NCBI GenBank assembly: GCA_900544575.1
Contig: UQVO01000009.1
Location: 1 to 64,000, forward strand
Direction of reading: 5' to 3'
DNA: 64,000 bases
Source of the DNA: an uncultured Eubacteriales bacterium
Lineage (GTDB): Bacteria > Bacillota > Clostridia > Christensenellales > CAG-917
The stretch's first letter is position 1. Each line of letters begins with the position of its first letter. The notes under the pieces are model-generated. The model saw nothing but the letters and a program-made list of their open reading frames with translations. It was not told the origin of the DNA and ran no database searches. Below, in pieces: positions 10,040 through 18,785 of this stretch. The translations under genes and the position numbers were made by a program.

Positions 10040-10089
10040 ACGTTCTCCTTTTGTGATGTGACGGGGAAAAGCCCCCGTAAAAAAGTCAA

Positions 10090-10105
10090 GCCCGCATAAG
10101 CGGGC
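10090..10105 (-). terminator. Terminator after trxA
   Basis: GCCCGC/GCGGGC 6-bp stem with a TTAT loop. Read on the minus strand it is followed by a T-rich tract. Confidence 0.75.
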
Positions 10106-10111
10106 GTTGCT

Positions 10112-10435
10112 TTACAGGTTTTTGTCGAGCGCCGCCGCAAGCTGCGCTTTCTGACGGAAGCCAATCATTTTGTCCACGACTTTGCCCGCCTTGAACACGA
10201 ACACGGCGGGAATGGTCATAATTCCGAACCTTTCCGCCAGGTCGGGACAGTCGTCCACGTTGACTTTGCCGACGACGGCCTTGCCGACGTAATCGTTCGC
10301 CACGTCTTCCACGACGGGACCGAGCATCTTGCAGGGACCGCACCAGCTTGCCCAGAAATCCACCATAACGACGTCGTTGGACGCGATGATGTCATCGAAA
10401 TTGTCGCTCGTGATTTTCACGCAATTTTCGTTCAT
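10112..10435 (-). CDS. trxA: Thioredoxin
   Basis: Cytoplasmic dithiol-disulfide oxidoreductase of 107 residues. The active site WASWCGPCKML (about residues 28-38) is canonical, and the cis-proline loop is present as MTIPAVFVF. The ribosome site lies close upstream of ATG 10435. It follows the RseC-like gene by 17 bp, so it is probably in the hisS-rseC-trxA transcription unit. No thioredoxin reductase gene is nearby. Confidence 0.96.
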   Translation of the reverse strand: MNENCVKITSDNFDDIIASNDVVMVDFWASWCGPCKMLGPVVEDVANDYVGKAVVGKVNVDDCPDLAERFGIMTIPAVFVFKAGKVVDKMIGFRQKAQLAAALDKNL

Positions 10436-10452
10436 TTTTTTCTCCTTCCGGC

Positions 10453-10965
10453 TTATTGCCGTTCAGCATTATGCTGCGAGTTGTTTACGTTTTTATTCCC
10501 GTCTTCCGCAGGTGCGGCGCTCTCCGCGCTCCGCTTTGCCGCCTCTCCCGAAAGAGCGGACGGAGGCGGACAAATCTCCACCATCTGCGGCGCAAACCCT
10601 TTGCGCTTCCTGATGACGAAACGGTCAAGAAGGAAGGCTATCACAAACCCCGCAACCAATCCGCCGACAGCCAGAAGAGCCTGCGCAAGCTCGCTGAGCA
10701 GCGACCCCGCGCCCACGCCTATTCCGACGAGTACAAGGGGTATTATATAGACTATGAGCGCGGCTGTCAACACAAACCGCTCCCCCATACGCACGCTGAC
10801 GAAATCTCCGACAACCGCACCGAGAGTGTTCTCGATGACAATCTGAACTTTCATTCCGTCCTTTGTCACGGCGCACATATGACAGCTGTCGCACGCGCTC
10901 TTTCTGTCGAACTGTACGGTGGCTTTTCCGCCTTTGACTTTCGTGACGACGCCGCGCTCGGTCAT
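10453..10965 (-). CDS. RseC/MucC-like positive regulator family, membrane protein
   Basis: A 170-residue protein of the SoxR-reducing/RseC family. The N terminus (MTERGVVTKVKGGKATV) is followed by a cysteine cluster SACDSCHMCAV at about 25-35. Two transmembrane helices lie at about 73-95 and 100-120. A disordered C-terminal tail follows. Relatives occur with Rnf complexes or sigma-E control, but none of those genes is here. The start at 10965 overlaps the hisS stop by four bases (ATGA), so it is translated from the hisS message and precedes trxA. A redox role through the cysteines is plausible but not shown. Confidence 0.8.
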   Translation of the reverse strand: MTERGVVTKVKGGKATVQFDRKSACDSCHMCAVTKDGMKVQIVIENTLGAVVGDFVSVRMGERFVLTAALIVYIIPLVLVGIGVGAGSLLSELAQALLAVGGLVAGFVIAFLLDRFVIRKRKGFAPQMVEICPPPSALSGEAAKRSAESAAPAEDGNKNVNNSQHNAERQ

Positions 10966-12212
10966 TCTTTCACCGCCGCCGCGACGTCCGCCGCCGCACA
11001 CGCAAAATTCTCGCCCGTCGCCATATTTTTGAGGGTGACTTCGCCGCGGTCCAGCTCGTCGTCGCCTATGACCGCGGCATAACGCGCGCCGCACTTGTCG
11101 GCGTATTTCATCTGCGCTTTGAGTCCTCTTCCCATAAGGTCGAATTCCGTCTTTATGCCCTCTTTGCGGAGCATAGCCGCAAAGCGCGGGGCGAATTCCT
11201 CGGCGCGCGCGCCGAGAGCCGCGACATACACGTCCGTCCTTTCCGGCTCCGCACGCAGAGCCCCCGTGTTTTCAAGCACGAGCAGCAGCCTTTCCAGCCC
11301 CAGACCGAACCCGACCGCGGGGGTGGGCTTGCCGCCGACTTCCTCCACGAGATGGTTGTATCTGCCGCCGCCGCATACCGTCCCCTGCGCTCCGATGTCC
11401 TCGGACACGAATTCGAACACCGTACGGGTGTAATAGTCCAGCCCGCGCACGATGGACGGATTGACCTCGAACGGGATGCCGAGCCCTCCGAGTATCGCCT
11501 GCACTCCCGCAAAGTGTGCCTTGCAGTCGTCGCAGAGATAATCCGTGATTTTGGGTGCTCCCGCGGTGATGCGCCTGCATTTCTCTTCCTTGCAGTCGAG
11601 GATGCGCAGCGGATTGCGGTCGAAACGGTCGCGGCAGGACGCGCACATATCGGCAAGATTGTCGCCGATATACTTTTTGAGGGCGGCATTGTATTCCGCA
11701 CGGCAGGTGCGGCAGCCTATGCTGTTGATGTTCAGTTTCAGCGCGTTAAGCCCCGCGGACGTAAGAAAGGTGTGCGCAAGCGCGATGACCTCCGCATCCG
11801 CGGCGGGAAGCTCGCTTCCGTACAGCTCGACTCCGAACTGGTGATGTTCGCGCAGTCTGCCGTTCTGGGGACGTTCGTAGCGGAACACCGACGCCAGATA
11901 GTACGCTTTCATCGGCAGTCCCTGCTGTGCAAGCCCGTTTTCGATGAATGCGCGCGCAACGCCCGCCGTCCCTTCGGGGCGCAGAGTCATACTGCGGTTC
12001 CCCTTGTCGAGGAAGGTGTACATTTCCTTGTTGACGATGTCCGTGGTTTCGCCCACTCCCCTGGTGAAAAGTTCGGTATGCTCGAAAGTGGGGGTGCGCA
12101 TCTCGCGGAAACCGAAAAGCGCGGCGACTTCTCTCGCCTTGTTCTCGACCCAATGCCACTTGTAGGCATCCTGCGGCAGCATATCCTTTGTGCCCTTGGG
12201 GATAGCAATCAT
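10962..12212 (-). CDS. hisS: Histidyl-tRNA synthetase
   Basis: Class II aminoacyl-tRNA synthetase, 416 residues. Motif 2 reads FRYERPQNGRLREHHQFG. The histidine-specific GLDYYTRTVFEF and motif 3 (GFGLGLERLLL) follow, and a C-terminal anticodon-binding domain spans about 320-416. The central insertion has the cysteine-rich CRTCRAEYNA, CASCRDRF and DCKEEKC pattern seen in many Bacillota HisRS. MIAIPKGTKDMLP opens the protein. The ordinary aspS partner is not adjacent. It heads a unit with the RseC-like gene and trxA. Confidence 0.97.
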   Translation of the reverse strand: MIAIPKGTKDMLPQDAYKWHWVENKAREVAALFGFREMRTPTFEHTELFTRGVGETTDIVNKEMYTFLDKGNRSMTLRPEGTAGVARAFIENGLAQQGLPMKAYYLASVFRYERPQNGRLREHHQFGVELYGSELPAADAEVIALAHTFLTSAGLNALKLNINSIGCRTCRAEYNAALKKYIGDNLADMCASCRDRFDRNPLRILDCKEEKCRRITAGAPKITDYLCDDCKAHFAGVQAILGGLGIPFEVNPSIVRGLDYYTRTVFEFVSEDIGAQGTVCGGGRYNHLVEEVGGKPTPAVGFGLGLERLLLVLENTGALRAEPERTDVYVAALGARAEEFAPRFAAMLRKEGIKTEFDLMGRGLKAQMKYADKCGARYAAVIGDDELDRGEVTLKNMATGENFACAAADVAAAVKE

Positions 12213-12253
12213 ATTCCCTCCGTCCGCCGCCTCCCGCGGCGCATAATCGGCTC

Positions 12254-12298
12254 AAAACGGTGTTCAACGCGCGTTTTGCGCAGCTGAACACCGCTTTT
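12254..12298. terminator. Hairpin between hslU and hisS
   Basis: CGGTGTTCA (12254-region) pairs with TGAACACCG, flanked by AAAA and TTTT, with a GC-rich loop. It lies just after hslU in transcription direction and ahead of hisS, so it most likely ends the hslVU message. Confidence 0.7.
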
Positions 12299-12318
12299 GC
12301 GTCAAAATATTGGTTTCC

Positions 12319-13638
12319 TCAGAGAATGTATTTCCTGAGCGACGCGGCTCGCAGCGACGTGGCGAGATGCGCCGTCACATAGTCCTTGTCGATGTGTATC
12401 GCCTTGGTTTCGTTGTCGTCCGCTTCGTAAAGCACGTCTTTCAGAAGATGTTCCAGCACTGCGTGCAGACGGCGCGCGCCGAGGTTTTCGCTGTTCTCGT
12501 TTTCGTAATACGCCGTGCGCGCGATTTCGCTGATGGCGTCCTCCGTGAAGTCCAGTTCCACACCGTCCACGCCGAGCAACGCCTTATACTGTTTCAGCAC
12601 CGCGTTGTCTGGCTCGGTGAGTATCTTGACGAAGTCGTCTTCCGTGAGGTTGTCCAGCTCCACTCTGATGGGGAAACGCCCTTGCAGTTCGGGGATGAGG
12701 TCCTCCATCTTGGACATATGGAACGCGCCCGCCGCGATGAACAGTATGAAGTCGGTGCGTATAGAACCGTACTTGGTCTGCACCGTGCTGCCTTCGACTA
12801 TGGGCAGAATGTCCCTCTGGACGCCTTCGCGCGACACGTCGTGTCCCTGGTCCCTGCCCGCGCGCGCCGCAACTTTGTCTATCTCGTCGAGGAAGACCAC
12901 GCCGTCCTGCTCCGCACGCGCAAGCGCTTCGGACGTGATGGCGTCCTGGTCGACCATCTTCTCCGCCTCCTGGTTGACGATGAAATCCATCGCCTGCTTG
13001 ACGGTGAGCTTCCTCTTCTTTTTCTTGACGCCCATCATACCCCCGAAAATGTTTCCGAGGTCGATTTCGTTGCCGGGAGCGTTGCCGGGAGTGAGCTGTA
13101 TGGGCTTGGGCTGCTGCTTTATCTCCATCTCGATGGTGATGCCGTCGAGATGTCCAGCGCGTATCTCGCTGAGCAGTTCTTCTTTAAGCTGCGCGTCGGA
13201 CTTGTCCGCGGTGTCCGCCTTTTTGCGGATGGGCAGAAGCAGCTCGACGAGGTTGTTCTCCGCGATTTCGGTCGCGCGGGGCATAACCTCTTTGAACTTT
13301 TCTTCCTTGACCATACGCACGGAAACCTCGACAAGGTCGCGGATGATGCTTTCCACGTCCCTGCCCACATAACCGACTTCCGTGAATTTGGTGGCTTCCA
13401 CCTTGACGAAAGGCGCGCGCACGAGTTTCGCGAGCCTGCGCGCGATTTCCGTCTTACCCACGCCCGTGGGGCCTTTCATAAGAATGTTCTTGGGCGTGAT
13501 TTCTTCCCTCATTTCCTCGGGAAGACGGCTCCTTCTGTAACGGTTGCGCAGCGCGATTGCCACCGCTATTTTCGCATCCTGCTGCCCTATGATATATCTG
13601 TCCAGTTCTTTGACGATTTGTTTGGGTGTAAGTTCCAT
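12319..13638 (-). CDS. hslU: HslU/ClpY ATPase subunit of the HslVU protease
   Basis: AAA+ unfoldase of 439 residues that feeds substrates to HslV. Walker A is GPTGVGKTE (about 56-64) and Walker B is GVVFLDEID. The intermediate domain between them carries the basic VKKKKRKLTVKQA stretch. The C terminus, ending LRKYIL, fits the tail that docks into HslV. The start at 13638 is chosen by MELTPKQIVKELD and a ribosome site. It follows hslV by 11 bp. In Bacilli this pair is followed by codY, which is absent here. Confidence 0.97.
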   Translation of the reverse strand: MELTPKQIVKELDRYIIGQQDAKIAVAIALRNRYRRSRLPEEMREEITPKNILMKGPTGVGKTEIARRLAKLVRAPFVKVEATKFTEVGYVGRDVESIIRDLVEVSVRMVKEEKFKEVMPRATEIAENNLVELLLPIRKKADTADKSDAQLKEELLSEIRAGHLDGITIEMEIKQQPKPIQLTPGNAPGNEIDLGNIFGGMMGVKKKKRKLTVKQAMDFIVNQEAEKMVDQDAITSEALARAEQDGVVFLDEIDKVAARAGRDQGHDVSREGVQRDILPIVEGSTVQTKYGSIRTDFILFIAAGAFHMSKMEDLIPELQGRFPIRVELDNLTEDDFVKILTEPDNAVLKQYKALLGVDGVELDFTEDAISEIARTAYYENENSENLGARRLHAVLEHLLKDVLYEADDNETKAIHIDKDYVTAHLATSLRAASLRKYIL

Positions 13639-13649
13639 ATCCTTTCTCC

Positions 13650-14183
13650 TCAGACCGTTTCGACCGTGATGTGGTCGTTGGTGAAGACGCAAAGCTCCGA
13701 CGCGATTTTGAGTGCGCGCACCGCAATCTCTTTCGCGTCGAGGTCCGTCGCACCGGCAAGCGCGCGTGCCGCCGCAAGCGCGTAATTTCCGCCGCTGCCT
13801 ATCGCGCATATGCCGCTTTCGGGCTCAATGACCTCGCCGCTGCCGGACACGATGTAAAGAGAGTTCGCGTCCGCTACGATAAGCAGCGCTTCCAGCTTGC
13901 GGTACATCTTGTCGCTGCGCCAGAGTTCCGCGAGTTCGACCGCGGAACGCATAAGGTTTCCGCTGTATTTTTGCAGCATTTCCTCGAACTTTTCCGAAAG
14001 CGCGAACGCGTCGGACACCGAACCCGCAAAGCCGATGACGACTTTGTCGTTGTATATGCGCTTCACCTTGACGGCGTTGCCTTTCATAATGACGCTTTCG
14101 CCCATAGTGACCTGTCCGTCGCCCGCTATGGCGGTCATTCCGCCCCTTTTGACGGCACAGATGGTCGTTCCTCTGAATTCCAT
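13650..14183 (-). CDS. hslV: HslV/ClpQ peptidase subunit of the HslVU protease
   Basis: Threonine-type proteasome-like peptidase, 177 residues. The mature N terminus should follow cleavage of MEFRG to expose [10 protein letters not shown]. The GDGQVTMG and [14 protein letters not shown] motifs of the family are present. The start at 14183 is supported by CGGAGGTG; an upstream in-frame ATG at 14210 gives an unlikely prepeptide. It is translated just ahead of hslU, after trmFO at 60 bp. The xerC-like gene often found between trmFO and hslV is missing. Confidence 0.97.
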   Translation of the reverse strand: MEFRGTTICAVKRGGMTAIAGDGQVTMGESVIMKGNAVKVKRIYNDKVVIGFAGSVSDAFALSEKFEEMLQKYSGNLMRSAVELAELWRSDKMYRKLEALLIVADANSLYIVSGSGEVIEPESGICAIGSGGNYALAAARALAGATDLDAKEIAVRALKIASELCVFTNDHITVETV

Positions 14184-14243
14184 AAACACCTCCGCCGGAT
14201 GTCCCGGCACGGTCTGCGGTGAGTTTTTCCGCAGAGCCGTATT

Positions 14244-15551
14244 TCAGTCGCGGTACCGCGTTTCGTCCGCAAAACGGATTATATCACGCACGGCGCGGTC
14301 GCGATAGTATTTTTTACGTTCTTTTTTGCCCACATCCCCCGCGTACGGCAGCAGCCCGAAATTTGCGTTCATAGGCTGAAATCCCGTGCCCGCGGAAGCG
14401 ACGTAACGGCACAGCGCGCCCGTAACCGTCGTCGCGGGAGGCACCGCCGCGCTCTCCCCTCTGAGCTCTCTCGCGAGGGATACCGCCGCGACAAGTCCGC
14501 TCATTATGCTCTCGACATAACCTTCCACGCCTGTGAGCTGTCCCGCCGCGTACAGTTTATTGTCGCCCGCAAACCTGAAATTCGCATTAAGACAGCTGTC
14601 CGAATTGAGATACGTGTTGCGGTGCATAACGCCGTAGCGGAGATATTCCGCCTCCGCAAGCGCGGGTATCATACCGAACACCCGTTTCTGCTCGCCGAAA
14701 GTCAGGTTGGTCTGAAAGCCGACTATATTGTAGCAGTCGCCCGCCGTATTCTCGCGGCGCAGCTGCACGACGGCGTAAGCGCCCTTCCCCGTGGCGGGGT
14801 CGCGCAGCCCTACGGGACGCAGCGGACCGAAACGCATAGCGTCCTCTCCCCGCCTCGCAATCTCCTCTATTGGCATACACCCCTCGAAAAGCTCCTTCCT
14901 CTCGAAGTCTTTCAGCACAACGGTTTCAGCCGCGACCAACGCTTCGCGGAACGCCAGATACTCCTCTTTTTCCATCGGGAGGTTGAGATAATCCTCCCCG
15001 CCCTTGCCGTAACGTCCGCCGAAATAGGCTCGGCGCATATCCACGGAGGAAAACTCGACTATGGGAGCGACCGCGTCGTAAAAGTGCAGATTCTCCTCTC
15101 CCGTAAGTTCCGCAAGCCTTGCCGCGAGCGCGTCCGACGTGAGCGGGCCCGTAGCGACGACGGCGGGTCCCGAAGGCAGTTCCGTCACCTCTTCCCGCAC
15201 AAGTTTGAAACGCGGATGAGAAAACAGCTCCTTTTCCACCGCCGCTGAAAACTTCGCCCTGTCCACCGCAAGCGCGCTGCCGGAAGGCACTCTGCACTCT
15301 CTCGCCGCCGCAAGCAGACGGCAGCCGAGCGCGTCGAGCTCCTCCTTGAACGTGCCGGAAGCGGTGTCGCCGCTCTCGGATTTGAGAGAGTTTGAACACA
15401 CAAGTTCCGCAAGCGCGTCCGTGGAATGCGCGCCCGTCATACGCACGGGGCGCATTTCGTACATCTTCACGCCGAAACCGCGGGACAGCAGCTGCAAGGC
15501 GGCTTCGCACCCCGCAAGCCCTCCTCCGACCACGGTCACGACGTCGTTCAT
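14244..15551 (-). CDS. trmFO: Methylenetetrahydrofolate-tRNA-(uracil-5-)-methyltransferase TrmFO
   Basis: Folate- and FAD-dependent enzyme that makes m5U54 in the T loop of tRNA. The 435-residue protein opens with the FAD motif VTVVGGGLAGCEAA. It shows the family pattern RPVRMTGAH, the cysteine-containing CSNSLKSES segment, and NANFGLLP near the C terminus. The first four bases of its gene overlap the topA stop (ATGA at 15548-15551), consistent with the topA-trmFO order common in Bacillota. Length and motifs are complete. Confidence 0.96.
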   Translation of the reverse strand: MNDVVTVVGGGLAGCEAALQLLSRGFGVKMYEMRPVRMTGAHSTDALAELVCSNSLKSESGDTASGTFKEELDALGCRLLAAARECRVPSGSALAVDRAKFSAAVEKELFSHPRFKLVREEVTELPSGPAVVATGPLTSDALAARLAELTGEENLHFYDAVAPIVEFSSVDMRRAYFGGRYGKGGEDYLNLPMEKEEYLAFREALVAAETVVLKDFERKELFEGCMPIEEIARRGEDAMRFGPLRPVGLRDPATGKGAYAVVQLRRENTAGDCYNIVGFQTNLTFGEQKRVFGMIPALAEAEYLRYGVMHRNTYLNSDSCLNANFRFAGDNKLYAAGQLTGVEGYVESIMSGLVAAVSLARELRGESAAVPPATTVTGALCRYVASAGTGFQPMNANFGLLPYAGDVGKKERKKYYRDRAVRDIIRFADETRYRD

Positions 15552-17686
15552 TTCTTATCTCCGTCCGCTTCGGCGGGAGCCGCCTCGCGGTGTCCGCATT
15601 GCTTGTTCATACAGACGTAAGTCTTCTTCTCGCCCCTGCCCGAAACGCGCATTGCGCCGCCGCAGTCCGGACAAAGTTTGGGCGCGGGCAGGTCCCAGCT
15701 GGTGAAATCGCACTTGGGATAATTGTCGCAACCGTAAAACACCTTGCCCGCCCTGCTCGTCTTTTTGACGACGTCGCCGCCGCACTTGGGACATTTGCCC
15801 ACGACTTCGACGATACGCTTGATGTTTTTGCATTCGGGATAGTTGGGACAGGCAAGGAATTTGCCGTACTTGCCGTCCTTTATCACCATCTTTGCGCCGC
15901 ACTTGTCGCAAATCACGTCGCTCTCTTCGTCGGGCAGACGCCCGCCGCCCGCGGAATGATAGGCGCGGTCGATGAACTTCTGCAACCGCGGATAAAACGC
16001 CCCGATGAGCTCCTGCCACTGCTGTCCGCCGTCCGCGACTTTGTCCAGCGCGCCTTCCAGCCTTGCGGTGAAGTTGAGGTTCATAATGTCGGGGAAGTTC
16101 TTTTCCATATACTCGCAGACTATCTCACCGAGCTGCGTAGGTTTGATGAATTTCTGCTCCTTTTCGGTATACTCGCGCTTTGCGAGCACGGAAATTATGG
16201 ACGCGTAAGTGCTGGGGCGGCCAATGCCGTTCTCTTCCATTGCCTTGACGAGCGTCGCGTCGTTGTAACGCGCAGGGGGCTTGGTGAACTTCTGCTCGCT
16301 CGAAACGTCGTCGAGGACGAGTTTTTCGCCCTCGTTGAGGTCGGGAAGGGTGTCCATTTCGTTCTGCTTGTCCTCGTCGTTTTCGGCGGTGGAAGTGTAT
16401 ACGGCGGTGAACCCCTTGAACTTCACGCTCCTGCCCTTCACCACGAAACCGAGCTTCGACTCCGCGCCCTCTCCCGCGATATGCACGCGCATTGTGTTGT
16501 ACTGCGCGCTCTTCATCTGCGACGCGAGAAAACGCTCGTAAATGAGCTTGTAAAGGCGGAACTGGTCGCGGTCTATCTTGCCTTCCAGCGATTTGGGGGT
16601 GCGTTCGAGCGAAATGGGTCTTATCGCCTCGTGCGCGTCCTGCGCGTTGTCGCTGGTCTTGTAGACGTTGGGCGTGTTCGGAGCATATTCCTTGCCGTAA
16701 TGCTCCGTGATGAACGCAAGCGTGCCGCGCGCGAAGTCGGGCGACACCCTGACGCTGTCCGTGCGGATGTAGGTGATGAGGGCGTGCAGCCCCTCTCCGC
16801 CTATGTCCACGCCTTCGTAAAGCTGCTGCGCCACGCGCATAGCCCTGTCCGCCGCCATATTCAGCTTATGGTTCGCCTCCTGTTGCAGCGTGCTTGTGGT
16901 GAACGGAGGCGCGGGACGCGCCGTGCTCACGCTCTTTTTGACTTCGTCAACGGTATAGTGCGACCGCCGCATAATGTCGGTTATGCGGTTTGCCGTATCT
17001 GCGTTGTCCACTTTCAGCTTGTCGCCGTCGAGGTCGTTGAACGCCGCTTTGAATATGTTAGCCTTCGTGCGCGGCGCGCCCTCTTTCAGCAGCATTGCGA
17101 AAATGTTCCAATACTCCTCGGGCTTGAAATTCCTGATTTCGTTCTCGCGGTCGACAATCATTTTCAGCGCGGCGGACTGCACCCGTCCCGCCGAAAGCCC
17201 GGATTTCTTCCCCGCCTTTATCTTGCGCGAAAGAATGGGCGAAATCTTGTAGCCGACGAGCCTGTCCAGCACCCTCCTCGCCTGCTGCGAGTCCACGAGG
17301 TTCATATCTATCTCGCGCGGGTTCTCCATCGCCGCGCGCACCGCTTTCGGCGAAATCTCGTTGAACTCTATCCTCACCTTGTCCCCCTTTATGCCGAGGG
17401 TGTTTTTGAGGTGCCAGCTGATGGCTTCGCCTTCGCGGTCCGGGTCCGTCGCGAGATACACTTTGTCATACTTCCCGACAGCCTGCGAAAGGCGTTTTAT
17501 CGTTTCCTCTTTGTCGGGCGTGACGATATACTGCGGCTTGAAACCGTGTTCGACGTCAATGCCGAGAGTCCTCTGCGGCAGGTCGCATACGTGTCCTTTC
17601 GAGGCAAGCACGGTTGCGTCCCCGCCCAGATATTTCTGGATTGTCTTTGCCTTGGAAGGCGACTCGACTATGATAAGCTGTTTCAT
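15548..17686 (-). CDS. topA: DNA topoisomerase I
   Basis: Type IA topoisomerase that relaxes negative supercoils; 712 residues. The TOPRIM acidic motif ATDPDREGEA is at about 79-88 and the catalytic tyrosine is Y306 in LITYIRTDS. Three C-terminal zinc ribbons follow (CDKCGAKM...CPNYPEC, CPKCGGDV...CDNYPKC, CPDCGGAM...CMNKQC). The start at 17686 has a GGAGAA ribosome site and gives the canonical MKQLIIVESPSKAKT. The stop overlaps trmFO, and dprA ends 17 bp upstream, so dprA-topA-trmFO form one unit. Confidence 0.98.
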   Translation of the reverse strand: MKQLIIVESPSKAKTIQKYLGGDATVLASKGHVCDLPQRTLGIDVEHGFKPQYIVTPDKEETIKRLSQAVGKYDKVYLATDPDREGEAISWHLKNTLGIKGDKVRIEFNEISPKAVRAAMENPREIDMNLVDSQQARRVLDRLVGYKISPILSRKIKAGKKSGLSAGRVQSAALKMIVDRENEIRNFKPEEYWNIFAMLLKEGAPRTKANIFKAAFNDLDGDKLKVDNADTANRITDIMRRSHYTVDEVKKSVSTARPAPPFTTSTLQQEANHKLNMAADRAMRVAQQLYEGVDIGGEGLHALITYIRTDSVRVSPDFARGTLAFITEHYGKEYAPNTPNVYKTSDNAQDAHEAIRPISLERTPKSLEGKIDRDQFRLYKLIYERFLASQMKSAQYNTMRVHIAGEGAESKLGFVVKGRSVKFKGFTAVYTSTAENDEDKQNEMDTLPDLNEGEKLVLDDVSSEQKFTKPPARYNDATLVKAMEENGIGRPSTYASIISVLAKREYTEKEQKFIKPTQLGEIVCEYMEKNFPDIMNLNFTARLEGALDKVADGGQQWQELIGAFYPRLQKFIDRAYHSAGGGRLPDEESDVICDKCGAKMVIKDGKYGKFLACPNYPECKNIKRIVEVVGKCPKCGGDVVKKTSRAGKVFYGCDNYPKCDFTSWDLPAPKLCPDCGGAMRVSGRGEKKTYVCMNKQCGHREAAPAEADGDKK

Positions 17687-17702
17687 TCTTTCTCCTTTCG
17701 GT

Positions 17703-18785
17703 TCAGCACAATGCGTAATGATTGCCGCCCGTCTGCACGAGCGCGCCCGCAAGTTCCAGCCCGACAAGCGCACCCGAAAGCTCCGACGCGGTCAGTCCCG
17801 TGTCGGCGAGCAGTTCCTCGAAATGCTTTTCTCCGTCGTGCAGGCTGTCGAGAATAAGACTTTCCGTCATATCGAACTGCATCGGCTCTTCTTCACTCTT
17901 TTCGGCGGGAGCCATGCGGTAATAGGACAGAACGTCTTCGGGCGAAAGCGTGAGAGCGTGCGGCATTGTGCGCAGCAGCGCGTTGGTGCCTCTGCTCTCC
18001 TGCGAATATACGTTGCCGGGGATGACGAAAAGGTCTCTCCCCTGTTCCACGGCGGTGTTCGCCGTGATGAGCGAACCGCTCTTTTCGGCGGCCTCGGGCA
18101 GAAGCACGCCGCGGCAAAGTCCGCTGATTATCCTGTTGCGCTCGGGGAACCTGTACGGCATCGGATGGGTGCCGGGAGCGTATTCGGACAAAATCAATCC
18201 GCCGCTTGTCAGCACCGCCCTGTAAAGTTCGCGGTTTTCTGCGGGATAACACACGTCCACCCCGCAGCCGAACACGGCAACGGTGGGCGCTCCGCTCTCC
18301 ACGCACGCCCTGTGCGCACAGGAATCAATGCCTCTCGCAAACCCCGAAACCACGGTTATGCCCGCGCGTGCGAATTGCCTTGCAAACTCGTCGGCGAGTT
18401 TCGCTCCGTAACGCGTCGGGCGGCGCGTGCCGACTATGGCGAGCGAAAACGTGTTCAGCAGCGACGCGTTTCCCTTCGTGAACAACACGGCGGGGCGCGC
18501 GTCCGTTTCGCGCAGCAGGTCGGAATATTCGTCGTCGAGATAAGTCACCCAGCCTATCCCTTTGTCCGCAAGTTCGTCGAAATAACGGTCCGCGCCGGAT
18601 ACGAAATTAAAGAAGTCGGTCGCGCTCTCGCCGAGAGCCGCGCACACCTTCGGGCGGAGTTCCGCCGACAGCAGTCCCGACGGCACGGGCGTGAGCGACA
18701 GCAAATGCTCCCTGCGCGAGGGAGTGAGTTTGTCCGTCCTTTGCAGCGCGACGAGCACTGCGGTTTCGGCGTCGCGTCCGTTCAT
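17703..18785 (-). CDS. dprA: DNA-processing protein DprA
   Basis: RecA loader for incoming single-stranded DNA in transformation, also conserved in non-competent bacteria. The 360-residue protein has the Rossmann core with VGTRRPTRYG, SGFARGIDSCAH, and a GVDVCYPAENREL segment. Near the C terminus, winged-helix-like sequence LILDSLHDGEKHFEELLADTG follows a variable linker. It abuts yifB: both share position 18785, where the yifB stop and dprA start overlap. The yifB-dprA-topA order is a classic Bacillota arrangement. Confidence 0.95.
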   Translation of the reverse strand: MNGRDAETAVLVALQRTDKLTPSRREHLLSLTPVPSGLLSAELRPKVCAALGESATDFFNFVSGADRYFDELADKGIGWVTYLDDEYSDLLRETDARPAVLFTKGNASLLNTFSLAIVGTRRPTRYGAKLADEFARQFARAGITVVSGFARGIDSCAHRACVESGAPTVAVFGCGVDVCYPAENRELYRAVLTSGGLILSEYAPGTHPMPYRFPERNRIISGLCRGVLLPEAAEKSGSLITANTAVEQGRDLFVIPGNVYSQESRGTNALLRTMPHALTLSPEDVLSYYRMAPAEKSEEEPMQFDMTESLILDSLHDGEKHFEELLADTGLTASELSGALVGLELAGALVQTGGNHYALC

